A stretch of 64,000 nucleotides of DNA from Paracoccus aminovorans (lineage in GTDB: Bacteria > Pseudomonadota > Alphaproteobacteria > Rhodobacterales > Rhodobacteraceae). This document shows positions 50,477 through 59,324 of the stretch, one piece after another. Within the stretch, counting starts at the first letter, position 1. Every line of letters starts with the position of its first letter. Both the position numbers and the translations under genes were made by a program. The notes beneath the pieces are model-generated. The model was given only the letters and a program-made list of their open reading frames with translations. It was not told the DNA's origin and did no database searches. The stretch is taken from assembly GCF_900005615.1 (NCBI RefSeq), contig NZ_LN832559.1, forward strand, positions 402,837 through 466,836, written 5' to 3'.

Positions 50477-51589
50477 TCAGGCGTCGAGCGGGCGGGCGGT
50501 GATCTCATAGGCGAAGGCCTTGGCGTCGAGTTCGTCCAGCGGCTTTCCGTCCAGCGTCGCCTGCGGATACATCAGGAAGGGCAGCGGCCGGTCGCGGCCG
50601 GCCAGAACCAGGTCCTCGGCGGTGTTGTAGCCGACCCAGTTGCCTTCCCAATTGCCGAACAGCGCCGCGTTGACCTGGGTCACCAGCGGATCGGCGGGGT
50701 CCTTGATCCAGGTGTCGGTCTCGGCCCGCATGACCTTCAGCACGTCGGCGGGATCCATGGCGACCCAGCCGTGACCGCTTAGCCAGACCTCGGCCCGGCA
50801 ATGCTGGGCGCCGGTGATGGCGGCGTCATTGGCGCCGAGCTGCTTGAAGCCGAAGGCCGAGGGCGCGACGCGGATGCCGTAGACGTCGCGCGCCGGCACG
50901 CCTGAGGCCCGGGCCAGCGCCACGAAAAGCCCGTTCAGGTCGGCGCATTTTCCGCCCTTGCCGGCGCTGGCCAGGGTGGCCACGACGTCGCCGGGGCCGC
51001 AGCCGGGGGTGTCCAGGTTGCGATGGCAATTCGTCACGATCCAGGCATAGATCGCCCGGACCTTGTCCACATCGCTTTGCGCCCCGGCGGTGATGCCGGC
51101 CGCGGTTTCCGCCACGACTCCGTCCAGCGGCTTGTTGCCCGAGGGCCGCAGTGCGGCCTTCAGCACTGCCGGATCCTCGGCGACCTCGGCGGTCCGGGAC
51201 AAGTCCACGGTACGGTTGCGGGTCTGTAAGCTGCTGGTCAGCACCAGTTCCGGCGCGCCGCCGCCTTGGAAGCTGGCATGCAGGTAGCGGGCGCCGCTGG
51301 CGGGATCGGTGACGATGCGGGCGCTGGCGGCATTGCCGCCGATCTCATTGCCGATGCTGCGCTGGTAGTCGTTGTCGAGCGAGGGCACCGGCAGCCAGAC
51401 CTGCGCCGGTCCGGACCCCGCGGGCAGGGTGACGCGGGTCACGGTCTGGAAGCTGCGCCAGTCGCTGGGCTGGGGCGCGAAGCGGCGGGGCTCGGCCGCC
51501 CGCGCGGGCAGGGCGAGGCCGCCCAGCACGGGCGCGAGGCCCGCCGCCGCGGCAAGTTTCAGGAAGCTGCGTCGAGGCTGGTAAGGCAT
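50477..51589 (-). CDS. Exported transglutaminase-like cysteine protease-fold protein
   Basis: Predicted 370-residue protein with a Tat-type signal (RRSFLKLAAAAGLAP, cleavage near ARAAE). The transglutaminase-like core has the catalytic Cys in GKGGKCADLNGLFVALARA, and His/Asp in HCRAEVWLSGHGWVAMDPAD. The family acts on peptide or isopeptide bonds; the bacterial substrate is usually unknown. Single gene; gpmI lies upstream on the same strand but 202 bp from it. ATG 51589 preceded by aaaggagcgg. Confidence 0.9.
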   Translation of the reverse strand: MPYQPRRSFLKLAAAAGLAPVLGGLALPARAAEPRRFAPQPSDWRSFQTVTRVTLPAGSGPAQVWLPVPSLDNDYQRSIGNEIGGNAASARIVTDPASGARYLHASFQGGGAPELVLTSSLQTRNRTVDLSRTAEVAEDPAVLKAALRPSGNKPLDGVVAETAAGITAGAQSDVDKVRAIYAWIVTNCHRNLDTPGCGPGDVVATLASAGKGGKCADLNGLFVALARASGVPARDVYGIRVAPSAFGFKQLGANDAAITGAQHCRAEVWLSGHGWVAMDPADVLKVMRAETDTWIKDPADPLVTQVNAALFGNWEGNWVGYNTAEDLVLAGRDRPLPFLMYPQATLDGKPLDELDAKAFAYEITARPLDA

Positions 51590-51676
51590 GATCCGCTCCT
51601 TTCGCGTTTCGCGTTCAGCGTCGCAGGGCGGCCGCCCTGCCGGACCGGTTCATGCTAGGCGGGATCCCGCCCCGGC

Positions 51677-52879
51677 TCAAGCGCTGGCGCGGGTTTCGGC
51701 GGCGATCTCGGCCCTGGACTTGCGGCCGCGCTCGGTCGCGGATTTCAGCTGGCCGCAGGCGGCCATGATGTCCTCGCCGCGCGGGGTGCGGATGGGCGAG
51801 GCGTAGCCGGCCTTGTGGATGATGTCGGCGAAAGCCTCGATCCGTTCCCAGCTGGAGCGCTTGTAGGCCACGCCCGGCCATTCGTTGAAGGGGATCAGGT
51901 TGATCTTGGCCGGGATGCCGCGGATCAGCTTGACCAGCCGGCGCGCGTCCTCGTCGCTGTCGTTCACTCCGTCCAGCATGACATATTCGAAGGTGATGCG
52001 CTCCGAATTCGACAGCCGCGGGTATTCGCGCAGCGCGTCGAGCAGCGTCCGGATGTTCCATTTGCGGTTCACCGGCACCAGCCTGTCGCGGATCTCGTCC
52101 GTGGTGGCGTGGAAGCTGACCGCCAGCAGGCAGCCGATCTCCTCGGCGGTCCGGGCGATCTCGGGCACGATGCCCGAGGTGGACAGCGTGATGCGGCGGC
52201 GCGACAGGCTGAGCCCCTCGCCGTCCATCACCACCTTCATGGCGTCGCGGACGTTCTCGAAATTGTAGAGCGGCTCGCCCATGCCCATCAACACGACGTT
52301 GCTGACCAGCCGCGTCTCGTCCTTGGGCGCGCCGGGCTGGGGCCATTCGCCCAGGTCGTCGCGGGCGACCATGACCTGGCCGACGATTTCCCCGGCGGTC
52401 AGGTTGCGCACCAGCCTCTGCGTGCCGGTGTGGCAGAAGGAACAGGTCAGCGTGCAGCCGACCTGCGAGGAAATGCACAGCGTGCCGCGGTTTTCCTCGG
52501 GGATGTAGACGGTCTCGACCTCATGCCCGCCGCTGATGCGCAGCAGATATTTGCGGGTGCCGTCGGCGCTGACCTGGCGGGTGACGATCTCGGGCAGGGC
52601 GATCTGGAACCGCTGGGCCAGGAAGGCGCGATAGTCCTTGGCCAGGTTGGTCATCAGCGCGAAATCGCGCACGCCCCAGTGATAGACCCATTGCCAGATC
52701 TGGCCCACGCGCATCTTCGCCTGCTTTTCCGGCGTGCCGGCGGCGACCAGCGCCTCGCGCAGCTGCTCGCGGGTCAGGCCGACGATGTTGGTCAGCGCCG
52801 ATTCCGGCAGCTTGCGCGGAATGGTCAGAAGGTCCTGCGTGATCGGGGCGGCGGGCGCTGCAGGGGTCGGGGCGTTCAT
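51677..52879 (-). CDS. rlmN: Dual-specificity 23S rRNA A2503 / tRNA A37 C2-methyltransferase
   Basis: Predicted 400-residue radical SAM enzyme. [11 protein letters not shown] holds the CxxxCxxC cluster motif; [43 protein letters not shown] and AACGQLKS (the conserved second Cys) complete the mechanism. An extra N-terminal segment of about 20 Ala/Pro residues precedes the domain. ATG 52879 is preferred to one at 52906. Confidence 0.97.
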   Translation of the reverse strand: MNAPTPAAPAAPITQDLLTIPRKLPESALTNIVGLTREQLREALVAAGTPEKQAKMRVGQIWQWVYHWGVRDFALMTNLAKDYRAFLAQRFQIALPEIVTRQVSADGTRKYLLRISGGHEVETVYIPEENRGTLCISSQVGCTLTCSFCHTGTQRLVRNLTAGEIVGQVMVARDDLGEWPQPGAPKDETRLVSNVVLMGMGEPLYNFENVRDAMKVVMDGEGLSLSRRRITLSTSGIVPEIARTAEEIGCLLAVSFHATTDEIRDRLVPVNRKWNIRTLLDALREYPRLSNSERITFEYVMLDGVNDSDEDARRLVKLIRGIPAKINLIPFNEWPGVAYKRSSWERIEAFADIIHKAGYASPIRTPRGEDIMAACGQLKSATERGRKSRAEIAAETRASA

Positions 52880-52930
52880 GGCTGGGCGGGTCCGGGCGTT
52901 GGGCAAGGCCCCTATATAGGCGAAAGCGGT

Positions 52931-52960
52931 CCAAAAGAAAACAGGGGCCGAAGCCCCTGT
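52931..52960 (-). terminator. Rho-independent terminator with UUCG-type loop
   Basis: Minus strand acaggggc-ttcg-gcccctgt then tttcttttg: 8-bp perfect stem capped by a stable tetraloop. It ends the IalB-like gene. Confidence 0.85.
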
Positions 52961-52985
52961 CCCTGTCCGTTCCGGTGGCTGCGGC

Positions 52986-53513
52986 CTATTTGCAGGCGGC
53001 CTGCGCCTTGTTGGTCGCGGCGGTGATGCCCGACAGGCTGAACGTGTCCTTGGTCACGGTGCCGCGGGCCGAGCGCCCGCTGATCACCGCCGACGAGCCG
53101 CCGCGCAGCGCGCTGACCAGCTTGCTGTCTTCCGAGGGCGAGCCGGTCCAGGCGCTTTCGCCTTCGGTGAACAGCTTGAAGACATTGCCGCCGATGTTCA
53201 CCTCGACCGCCGAATCCGGCGCGAAGGGATAGCCGCCCGAGAACGAGACCTCGCCGCCCTGGCCGGGGCGATAGGCGACGTAAAGGCGGATGTCGCCGCG
53301 GGTCACGTCCTTGGGCTTGCCCGAGGAATCCAGGTTCTGCGTCGACTTGGGCGCCGAGACGGCCCAGCATTCCTTGGGGCTGTTCGCCGAGAAGACGGTC
53401 CAGTCGCCCTCGGTCCCGATGACATTCGTCGAGTCCTGGGCCAGGACCGGCGAAGACGCGGCGATCGCGATTGCAGCGGCTGCCGCTGCGGCGCGCGGCG
53501 CGGATTTCAACAT
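52986..53513 (-). CDS. Invasion-associated locus B (IalB) family protein
   Basis: Predicted 175-residue periplasmic protein: signal peptide [23 protein letters not shown], then [21 protein letters not shown] and [38 protein letters not shown], the IalB beta-sandwich pattern. Two Cys (after WAV-type region and last residues AACK) may pair. ATG 53513 follows aggaga at suitable spacing; an ATG 18 bp upstream is less well placed. Role unknown outside Bartonella invasion. Confidence 0.88.
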   Translation of the reverse strand: MLKSAPRAAAAAAAIAIAASSPVLAQDSTNVIGTEGDWTVFSANSPKECWAVSAPKSTQNLDSSGKPKDVTRGDIRLYVAYRPGQGGEVSFSGGYPFAPDSAVEVNIGGNVFKLFTEGESAWTGSPSEDSKLVSALRGGSSAVISGRSARGTVTKDTFSLSGITAATNKAQAACK

Positions 53514-53666
53514 GCTCTGGTCTCCTGCCATGGTCCGGTTCGATCCGGTTTGTTGCCGATGACGGTGGTGTTTTCAACCATCTGGCTGCAAGATAATGCG
53601 AAATTGAACGCGGGAAAAACCCCCATTCTGTGGAAAATCGCGCGATTGTCAGAGGAAATGCGACCC

Positions 53667-54653
53667 ATGACGGCAGCAAGGCTCATCGAATTGTGGCGCG
53701 GCGGCCTGCGCGAGAGCAGCCATCTGGGCCATGTGGTGATCTCGGATGCCGACGGCGTGGTCGAGGCCTGGGGCAATCCGGGCACGGTGATCTTCCCGCG
53801 ATCCTCGTGCAAGATGATCCAGGCGCTGCCCCTGGTGGAAAGCGGCGCCGCCGATGCGGTGGGCCTGGGGCCCGAGCACCTGGCGCTGGCCTGCGGCAGC
53901 CACAACGGCGCCCGCAGCCATGTCGATCGGGTCGAGGCCTGGCTGTCCGGCCTGGGCTTCGAGGACGAGGACCTGCGCTGCGGCGCCCATATGCCGCGCG
54001 ATCCGCAGGAATACCGCCGGCTGCTGTGTTCGGACGCGAGCCCCTGCCAGGTCCACAACAACTGTTCGGGCAAGCATGCCGGCTTTCTGACGCTGAAGCG
54101 CCACATCAACGCCGGGCCGGAATATGTCGAGCTGGACCATCCCGTGCAGCGCGCCGTGCGCCGCGCCTTCGAGGAGGTCACCGGCGAGACCGCCGCCGGC
54201 TGGGGGCTCGACGGCTGCTCGGCGCCGAATTTCGCCTGCACGGTCGAGGGGCTCGCCCGCGCCATGGCCGGGTTCGCCCGCCCGCGTTCTGGCAAGCGCG
54301 GCGCGGCGCAGCGCCGGCTGTTCGAGGCGATGGCGGCCCATCCCGATCTCGTCGCCGGCGAGGGCCGGGCCTGCACCGACCTGATGCGCGCCATGCGGGG
54401 CCGCGCCGTGGTCAAGACCGGCGCCGAAGCGGTCTTCGTCGCCATCGTCCCCGAGCGCGGGCTGGGGGTGGCGCTGAAGGTCTCGGACGGCGGCACCCGC
54501 GGCGCCGAGGCGGCGATCACCGCGCTGATGGTGCACCTGGGCCTGCTGTCCGCCGAGGACCCGGTGGTCGCGAAATACCTGACCGGCCCGATCCGCAACT
54601 GGCGCGGCTTCGAGACCGGCGAGATGCGCTGCGCCTCGGGTTTCCCGAACTGA
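53667..54653 (+). CDS. L-asparaginase II (rhizobial ReAV-like)
   Basis: Predicted 328-residue enzyme of the thermolabile asparaginase family, distinct from E. coli AnsA/AnsB. Candidate catalytic SxxK is Ser46-Lys49 in PRSSCKMIQALPLVESG; NNCSGKHAGF (Cys133, Lys136) and LDGCSAPNF (Cys184) match the metal/activation site known in Rhizobium etli ReAV. ACGSHNGARSHVDRV is also conserved. Cytosolic, hydrolysing Asn to Asp and ammonia. ATG 53667 with agagga 10 bp upstream. Confidence 0.92.
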   Translation: MTAARLIELWRGGLRESSHLGHVVISDADGVVEAWGNPGTVIFPRSSCKMIQALPLVESGAADAVGLGPEHLALACGSHNGARSHVDRVEAWLSGLGFEDEDLRCGAHMPRDPQEYRRLLCSDASPCQVHNNCSGKHAGFLTLKRHINAGPEYVELDHPVQRAVRRAFEEVTGETAAGWGLDGCSAPNFACTVEGLARAMAGFARPRSGKRGAAQRRLFEAMAAHPDLVAGEGRACTDLMRAMRGRAVVKTGAEAVFVAIVPERGLGVALKVSDGGTRGAEAAITALMVHLGLLSAEDPVVAKYLTGPIRNWRGFETGEMRCASGFPN

Positions 54654-54802
54654 ACCCTTCGGTAAAAGCCTGATTCCGAACCATTTCGGCCGGCGGTTTC
54701 CTGCCGCCGGCCCGGCCTGCGCATGTCGGGCACGGCGGGGATGTGCCAGTGTGGATCCACCCGTGAAACGGGCAAAGCCCTTTTTGTTAATGAGGTAGAT
54801 CC

Positions 54803-55615
54803 ATGGCAACGCTGCCCTATGATTATTACTGGTCCGTCTATTCCGAGACCCTGGCCGACGTGGCCGCCGAACTGGCCCGGCAGCTGGCGCGTCTGCCGCG
54901 GCTGAACCTGGTCGAGGGCGCCGCCGGCGCGGACATCCTGGAGGGGACGCGCCGGGACGATGCCCTGCTGGGCGGCGGCGGCAACGACACCATGCGCGGC
55001 CATGACGGCGCCGATTTCCTGCACGGCGGCTTCGGCAACGACCGCATGTGGGGCGGGAATGGCGGCGATTCGATGCATGGCTGCAACGGCAACGACAGCA
55101 TGTGGGGCCAGGGCGGCAACGATTTCATGCATGGCGGCTTGGGCAACGACCGGATGTGGGGCGGCACCGGGAACGACAGCCTGCATGGCTGCTTCGGCGA
55201 CGACATCCTGAAGGGCGAGGCCGGCAACGACTTCCTGCACGGCGGCTTCGGCAAGGACCAGCTGTTCGGCGGCAGCGGCAACGACACGCTCAACGGCTGT
55301 TTCGGCGACGACCTGATCGACGGCGGCGCCGGCGACGACCTGCTTTCGGGGGGCTACGGGCACGACACCTTCGTCTTCAACGGCGGCCGCGACCGCATCA
55401 TCGATTTCGAGACCGGGGCTTGCGGCTGCGACTCGGATCACCGGGCCGAGACCATCCGCGTCGATCTGGACGGGGTGGACAGCTATGCCGAACTGATGGC
55501 CGCCGCCCGGCAGTCCGGCGGCAATACGGTTTTCGAGCTGGGTGGCGGCAATGCGCTGGTGCTTGAAGGCGTGGTGATGGCGGAACTCGACTCATCGATG
55601 TTCGTCTTCGTCTGA
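54803..55615 (+). CDS. RTX calcium-binding protein with 36-residue superrepeats
   Basis: Predicted 270-residue protein. Residues 54-188 are fifteen consecutive nonapeptides of the RTX type (xxxGxxGxD), which fold into a Ca-bound beta-roll outside the cell. The C-terminus (acidic, DSSMFVFV) looks like a type I secretion signal; no Sec signal. Residues 72-179 form three 36-residue superunits, each with Cys at the same site (94, 130, 166), His every second repeat and, in the first two superunits, Trp between. tgaggt before ATG 54803. No toxin or enzyme domain; no transporter genes nearby. Confidence 0.88.
   Translation: MATLPYDYYWSVYSETLADVAAELARQLARLPRLNLVEGAAGADILEGTRRDDALLGGGGNDTMRGHDGADFLHGGFGNDRMWGGNGGDSMHGCNGNDSMWGQGGNDFMHGGLGNDRMWGGTGNDSLHGCFGDDILKGEAGNDFLHGGFGKDQLFGGSGNDTLNGCFGDDLIDGGAGDDLLSGGYGHDTFVFNGGRDRIIDFETGACGCDSDHRAETIRVDLDGVDSYAELMAAARQSGGNTVFELGGGNALVLEGVVMAELDSSMFVFV
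55016..55339 (+). repeat. Three 108-bp in-frame superrepeats in the RTX gene
   Basis: Units at 55016-55123, 55124-55231 and 55232-55339 each begin ttc.tgca.ggcggctt and encode four nonapeptides; the third nonapeptide always has GC(N/F)G with Cys. Divergence increases towards the last unit. Confidence 0.85.
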
Positions 55616-55627
55616 TCCCTTCCGGCG

Positions 55628-55668
55628 GACCGGTGCCGGGCGGCGCGCGCGCCGCTTCGGCATCGGTC
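55628..55668. other. Large imperfect stem-loop after the RTX gene
   Basis: gaccggtgccg...cggcgcg folds with cgcgccg...cggcatcggtc, about 19 paired bases with one bulge. No U-tract. Likely RNA end or stability element for the RTX mRNA. The rest of 55616-55859 shows nothing else. Confidence 0.4.
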
Positions 55669-55859
55669 ACGGCCTACGGGAAATGGGGCGCAGGCCCCTT
55701 CCCATCGAAGGTTGACGAACAAGGATTCCCGAGTCAGCTGCGACGAAAATCGTTCCGGCTTCGGGGATCAGTCTGGAAAGGCACAACCTTGTGGATGCAG
55801 GTTTGTCCGGCGCCTGGCCGGGTCCGCGCTGCCGCCGCGCACGGTCTCTTGGCGATCTG

Positions 55860-56618
55860 TCAGAGCATCTGCCAGATCAGCCGCAGCGCCAGCGCGGTCG
55901 AGGTGGCGACCAGCAGCGGCTTGATCACCCGCGCGCCGATCCGCATCGCCAGCCTGGCGCCCAGCATGGCGCCGGCCACCTGCGCCAGCGCCATGGCGGC
56001 CCCCACCAGCCACAGCGGCTGGCCGACCAGCGCGAAGGCGGTCAGCCCGCCCAGGTTCGAGGCGAAGTTCAGCAGCTTGGTATGCGCCGTCGCCTTCAGG
56101 ATGCCGTAGCCCGCCAGCGTGACGAAACCCAGCATGAAGAAGGACCCGGTGCCCGGCCCCAGCAGCCCGTCGTAAAAGCCCACGGCCGGCACCACCGTGG
56201 CGGCGAAGGCCGCCGGCGTCAGGCGGCGCAGGCGGTCGGTGTCGTCGAGCCCGGGTTTCAGCGCGAAGAAGGCGGCGATGCCGATCAGCAGCACCGGCAG
56301 GCCGAACCGCAGCGCCTGCGTCGGCAGCCAGCTTACCAGCGTCGCGCCGGCCAGCCCGGCGAGAAAGGCGATGGCGGCCTCGGGCAATTGCGCGCGCGGA
56401 TCGACCAGCCCGCGCCGCGCATAGGAGATGGCCGCCGTCGCCGCGCCGAAGACGCCCTGCACCTTGTTGGTGGCCAGCGCCTGCGCCGGCGGGATCCCGG
56501 CCAGCATCAGCGCCGGCACGGTGATCAGCCCGCCGCCTCCGGCGATGGCATCGACGAAGCCGGCGACGAAGGCGGCCGTCATCAGCATCGGCAGCAGGTC
56601 GAGGGAAAGCTGGAACAT
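55860..56618 (-). CDS. TauE/SafE family sulfite exporter-like membrane protein
   Basis: Predicted 252-residue membrane protein with about eight helices. FVAGFVDAIAGGGGLITVPAL near the N-terminus, ATNKVQGVFG, and GFYDGLLGPGTGSFFMLGF in the second half are the two duplicated TauE/SafE motifs. The family exports sulfite or sulfonates; the substrate here is unknown. ATG 56618 (MFQLSLDLLPM); the open frame upstream lacks hydrophobicity and a ribosome-binding site. Confidence 0.92.
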   Translation of the reverse strand: MFQLSLDLLPMLMTAAFVAGFVDAIAGGGGLITVPALMLAGIPPAQALATNKVQGVFGAATAAISYARRGLVDPRAQLPEAAIAFLAGLAGATLVSWLPTQALRFGLPVLLIGIAAFFALKPGLDDTDRLRRLTPAAFAATVVPAVGFYDGLLGPGTGSFFMLGFVTLAGYGILKATAHTKLLNFASNLGGLTAFALVGQPLWLVGAAMALAQVAGAMLGARLAMRIGARVIKPLLVATSTALALRLIWQML

Positions 56619-56678
56619 GCCGCCCTTTGCGGCGCCTTGCGCGGAATGTAAAGCCGCCCTGCGCGGCACGGCCGGGGT

Positions 56679-56700
56679 GAGTATTTGGCGAACGAAGAAA
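56679..56700 (+). repeat. Dispersed GGGTATTTGG-type repeat, copy 6
   Basis: gagtatttggcgaacgaaga in the gap between xerC and the TauE/SafE gene; second copy 45 bp further on. Confidence 0.5.
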
Positions 56701-56744
56701 TCGGGGCGGATGGGCCTTGTCGCTGCGGGCTGCGCGGTTGTCGC

Positions 56745-56766
56745 GGGTATTTCTGAGGTGGTGAAG
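56745..56766 (+). repeat. Dispersed GGGTATTTGG-type repeat, copy 7 (diverged)
   Basis: gggtatttctgaggtggtga, directly after the xerC stop; same orientation as copy 6. Confidence 0.4.
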
Positions 56767-56770
56767 GCGC

Positions 56771-57709
56771 TCAGGCGCGGGGGTGGGCGGAGCGATAGAC
56801 CGCCAACAGCCGGGCGTCGTCTACACCGGTATAGACCTGCGTCGTGGCCAGGCTGGCGTGGCCCAGCAGTTCCTGGATGGTGCGCAGGTCGCCGCCCGCC
56901 GCCAGCAGATGGGTGGCGAAGCTGTGACGCAGCGCATGCGGCGTCGCCGTCGGCGGCAGGCCCATGACCTGGCGGGCGTGGCGCATCGCGCCCGAAATCA
57001 GCGCCTGGTTCAGCCGCCCGCCGCGCGCGCCGCGGAACAGCGGCGATTGCGGTTCCAGCGGCCAGGGACAGACGGCCAGATAGGCCGCCACCGCCTCGCG
57101 CGCGATGGGCAGCACCGGGACCTGGCGTTCCTTGCCGCCCTTGCCGCGGATGGTCAGCGCCTCGCGAAACGGCCAGTCGGCGCCGTTCAGGTTCAGCGCC
57201 TCGGAGATGCGCAGCCCGCAGCCGTAGAGCAGCGTCAGCACCGCCGTGTCGCGGGCGGCGATCCAGGGTTCGGGGTGGGTGTCGCCGGCGATGTCCAGCA
57301 CCGCCTCGGCCTGGTCCGGCGCCAGCGGGCGCGGCAGCGAGCGGGTGAATTTCGGGCTGCGCGCCGCCAGCGCCCTGGAGGCGTCGAAGCCGTGCCGGTC
57401 CGACATCCAGCGGATGAAGCTGCGCGTGGCCGAAAGCCGTCGCGCCAGCGAGCGGGCGCCAAGGCCGCGGCCGCGCTCGGCGGCGGCAAAGGCGCGCATG
57501 TCGGTCTGGGTCAGGCTGCCCAGCGTCGCGGGCAGGGCCGGCGTGCCGTGATAGCCGCCGAGGAAGGCCAGGAAGGCCAGCAGGTCGGCCTGGTAGGCGC
57601 GGATCGTGTGTTCGGACAGGTCGCGCGTCGCCTTTTCGCTGTCGAGCCAGCGCGCGAGATTGTCGGCCATGGCCGGGGCCAGCGCCAGAGGCTCGGCCCC
57701 GCCGCTCAT
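56771..57709 (-). CDS. xerC: Tyrosine recombinase XerC
   Basis: Predicted 312-residue site-specific recombinase that resolves chromosome dimers at dif with XerD. N-terminal SAM-like domain (residues 15-105), then catalytic residues in GCGLRISEAL (Arg), HALRHSFATHLL (His, Arg), LLGHASLATTQVY (His, nucleophilic Tyr). Overlaps the DUF484 stop by 4 bp; DUF484-xerC pairing is common in proteobacteria. Located among housekeeping genes, not beside an element, so it is chromosomal Xer, not an integrase. Confidence 0.95.
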   Translation of the reverse strand: MSGGAEPLALAPAMADNLARWLDSEKATRDLSEHTIRAYQADLLAFLAFLGGYHGTPALPATLGSLTQTDMRAFAAAERGRGLGARSLARRLSATRSFIRWMSDRHGFDASRALAARSPKFTRSLPRPLAPDQAEAVLDIAGDTHPEPWIAARDTAVLTLLYGCGLRISEALNLNGADWPFREALTIRGKGGKERQVPVLPIAREAVAAYLAVCPWPLEPQSPLFRGARGGRLNQALISGAMRHARQVMGLPPTATPHALRHSFATHLLAAGGDLRTIQELLGHASLATTQVYTGVDDARLLAVYRSAHPRA

Positions 57710-58425
57710 CGCCGCAGCCAGGAGATCAGCACCAGCCGGAACACCTGGCCGAAGAAGCGCAAGAGGTCCGTGCCCTGCGCAGGGTTGAACCGCCCCATCT
57801 CGGCCGAGCCCATCAGCAGCAGCGCCGGGAAGCGGCCGGGGCCCAGGTCCAGCGGCAACAGCGCCTCGGAGCGGATCGGCGCCCGGGTTTCGCCGTGGAA
57901 GGCCTGGGTCTGGCTGGCGGTGCGGCGCAGTACGATGTCGTCGCCCCGCGGCGCGCGCCGGCCGCCCGAGATCAGCTCGGCCACCGTGCCCGAGGGGGCG
58001 ACGATCAGCGGGCCGCTGGCCTCGGGCTGGGGCAGGGCGCCGCCCGATTCCATCACCAGCCGCAGGGTTTCCACCCGCAGGATCGGCGCCACCGCCAGGT
58101 CGAGGTTTTCCAGGAAATCCTCGAACTCCATCGGTTCCAGCAGCGACAGCACGGCGCGGTGGATGGTGTTCATCCCCGACTGGTTGTCGTAGGCGGCCGA
58201 GATCACCGATTCATGCGCCGCCTCCAGCCGGTCCAGCCGCGATTCCAGCGCCTGCATGGCGCGGCCGCGGATATCGATGACGTTCTCGCCCACCTCGGCC
58301 TCGCGCGCGCCGATCAGCGCGCGCATCAGGTCGCGGTCGGCGAGGATCAGCTCGGGCTGCGCCAGCAGCCGGGCGCGGGTCTCGTCGGAAAGCGGCTGGG
58401 GTTCGGCCTTGGTTTCGGCGGGCAT
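57706..58425 (-). CDS. DUF484 family protein
   Basis: Predicted 239-residue cytosolic protein: N-terminal helical part with LLAQPELILADRDLMRALI, a short coiled coil (QALESRLDRLEAAHESVI), then a GAF-like domain (LAVAPILRVETLRLVMESG to SALLLMGSAEMGRFNP-type end). Usual upstream partner of xerC; function unknown. Its start overlaps the transaldolase stop. Confidence 0.9.
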   Translation of the reverse strand: MPAETKAEPQPLSDETRARLLAQPELILADRDLMRALIGAREAEVGENVIDIRGRAMQALESRLDRLEAAHESVISAAYDNQSGMNTIHRAVLSLLEPMEFEDFLENLDLAVAPILRVETLRLVMESGGALPQPEASGPLIVAPSGTVAELISGGRRAPRGDDIVLRRTASQTQAFHGETRAPIRSEALLPLDLGPGRFPALLLMGSAEMGRFNPAQGTDLLRFFGQVFRLVLISWLRR

Positions 58426-59078
58426 CAGACGATCTTCTGCCCGGTCTTGGCCCAGTCGGCGTTGAACTGTTCCAACCCCTTGTCGGTCAGCACGTGGTTC
58501 GCCATCGCCTTGATCACGGCCGGGGGCGCGGTGATGACGTCTGCGCCGATGCGGGCGGCGTCGGTGATGTGGTTAACCGAACGGATCGAGGCCGCCAGGA
58601 TTTCCGTCTGGAAGTCGTAATTGTCGTAGATCTCGCGGATCTGGGCGATCAGTTCCATGCCGTCGAAGTTGATGTCGTCCAGCCGGCCGATGAAGGGGCT
58701 GATGAAGGTGGCGCCGGCCTTGGCGGCCAGGATCGCCTGCGCGGCGCTGAAGCACAGCGTCACGTTGACCTTGTGGCCCTGCGAGGACAGCGCCTTGCAG
58801 GCCTTGAGCCCGTCCCAGGTCAGCGGCACCTTGACGGTGATGTTCGGGGCGATCTTCGCCAGGTGCTCGCCCTCGCGGATCATGTCCCCGGCCTTGCTGG
58901 CGACGACCTCGGCGCTGACGGGGCCGTCGACCAGGTCGCAGATCTCCTTGGTGACTTCCAGGATGTCGCGGCCGGACTTGAGGATCAGCGACGGGTTGGT
59001 GGTGACGCCATCCACCATGCCCAGATCGTTCAGCTCGCGGATGGCGGCGACGTCGGCGGTATCGACAAAGAACTTCAT
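58425..59078 (-). CDS. tal: Transaldolase (small, FSA/TalC-type)
   Basis: Predicted 217-residue TIM-barrel enzyme. [55 protein letters not shown] with the Schiff-base Lys, and [12 protein letters not shown] are the short-transaldolase signature. It links the pentose phosphate pathway with glycolysis (sedoheptulose-7-P plus glyceraldehyde-3-P). First of the set transaldolase-DUF484-xerC. ATG 59078. Confidence 0.95.
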   Translation of the reverse strand: MKFFVDTADVAAIRELNDLGMVDGVTTNPSLILKSGRDILEVTKEICDLVDGPVSAEVVASKAGDMIREGEHLAKIAPNITVKVPLTWDGLKACKALSSQGHKVNVTLCFSAAQAILAAKAGATFISPFIGRLDDINFDGMELIAQIREIYDNYDFQTEILAASIRSVNHITDAARIGADVITAPPAVIKAMANHVLTDKGLEQFNADWAKTGQKIV

Positions 59079-59205
59079 CTGCGGGGACCCCTTTTGCGAT
59101 TTTGCCCCGGGTTTAGCGCATAACAGCCGGCGCGTGAAGTCCGCCCGGCTTGCGGGCGGGCGCGGCCCTGTGCAAGATCCCGGCCTTGTCCGCAGGAGAG
59201 TGCCC

Positions 59206-59319
59206 TTGGAAGCCCTGAACCCCGACCTGTTCGATCTGCTGCCGCTGCTGGCCGCCGGCCCGGTGCTGGTCGGGCATTGGCCGCTGCTGCTGTTCGTCGG
59301 CTGGGCTGCGGTGCCCTGA
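59206..59319 (+). CDS. Small hydrophobic protein upstream of priA (37 aa)
   Basis: TTG 59206 to TGA 59319: [20 protein letters not shown] and a second hydrophobic stretch ([13 protein letters not shown]), so probably one membrane segment or hairpin. An aggaga 6 bp before the TTG is a good ribosome-binding site, and priA starts 5 bp after the stop, so translation may be coupled. Not recognised. TTG and small size keep confidence moderate. Confidence 0.5.
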   Translation: MEALNPDLFDLLPLLAAGPVLVGHWPLLLFVGWAAVP

Positions 59320-59324
59320 ACCCG

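Noticed and set aside
55016..55339. CRISPR-like array
   Set aside because: The regular 108-bp period lies in frame inside the RTX protein and has no constant repeat/variable spacer structure.
56771..57709. XerC as an integrase marking a genomic island
   Set aside because: Length, the DUF484 partner and transaldolase neighbourhood fit chromosomal XerC; there are no att repeats or tRNA nearby.
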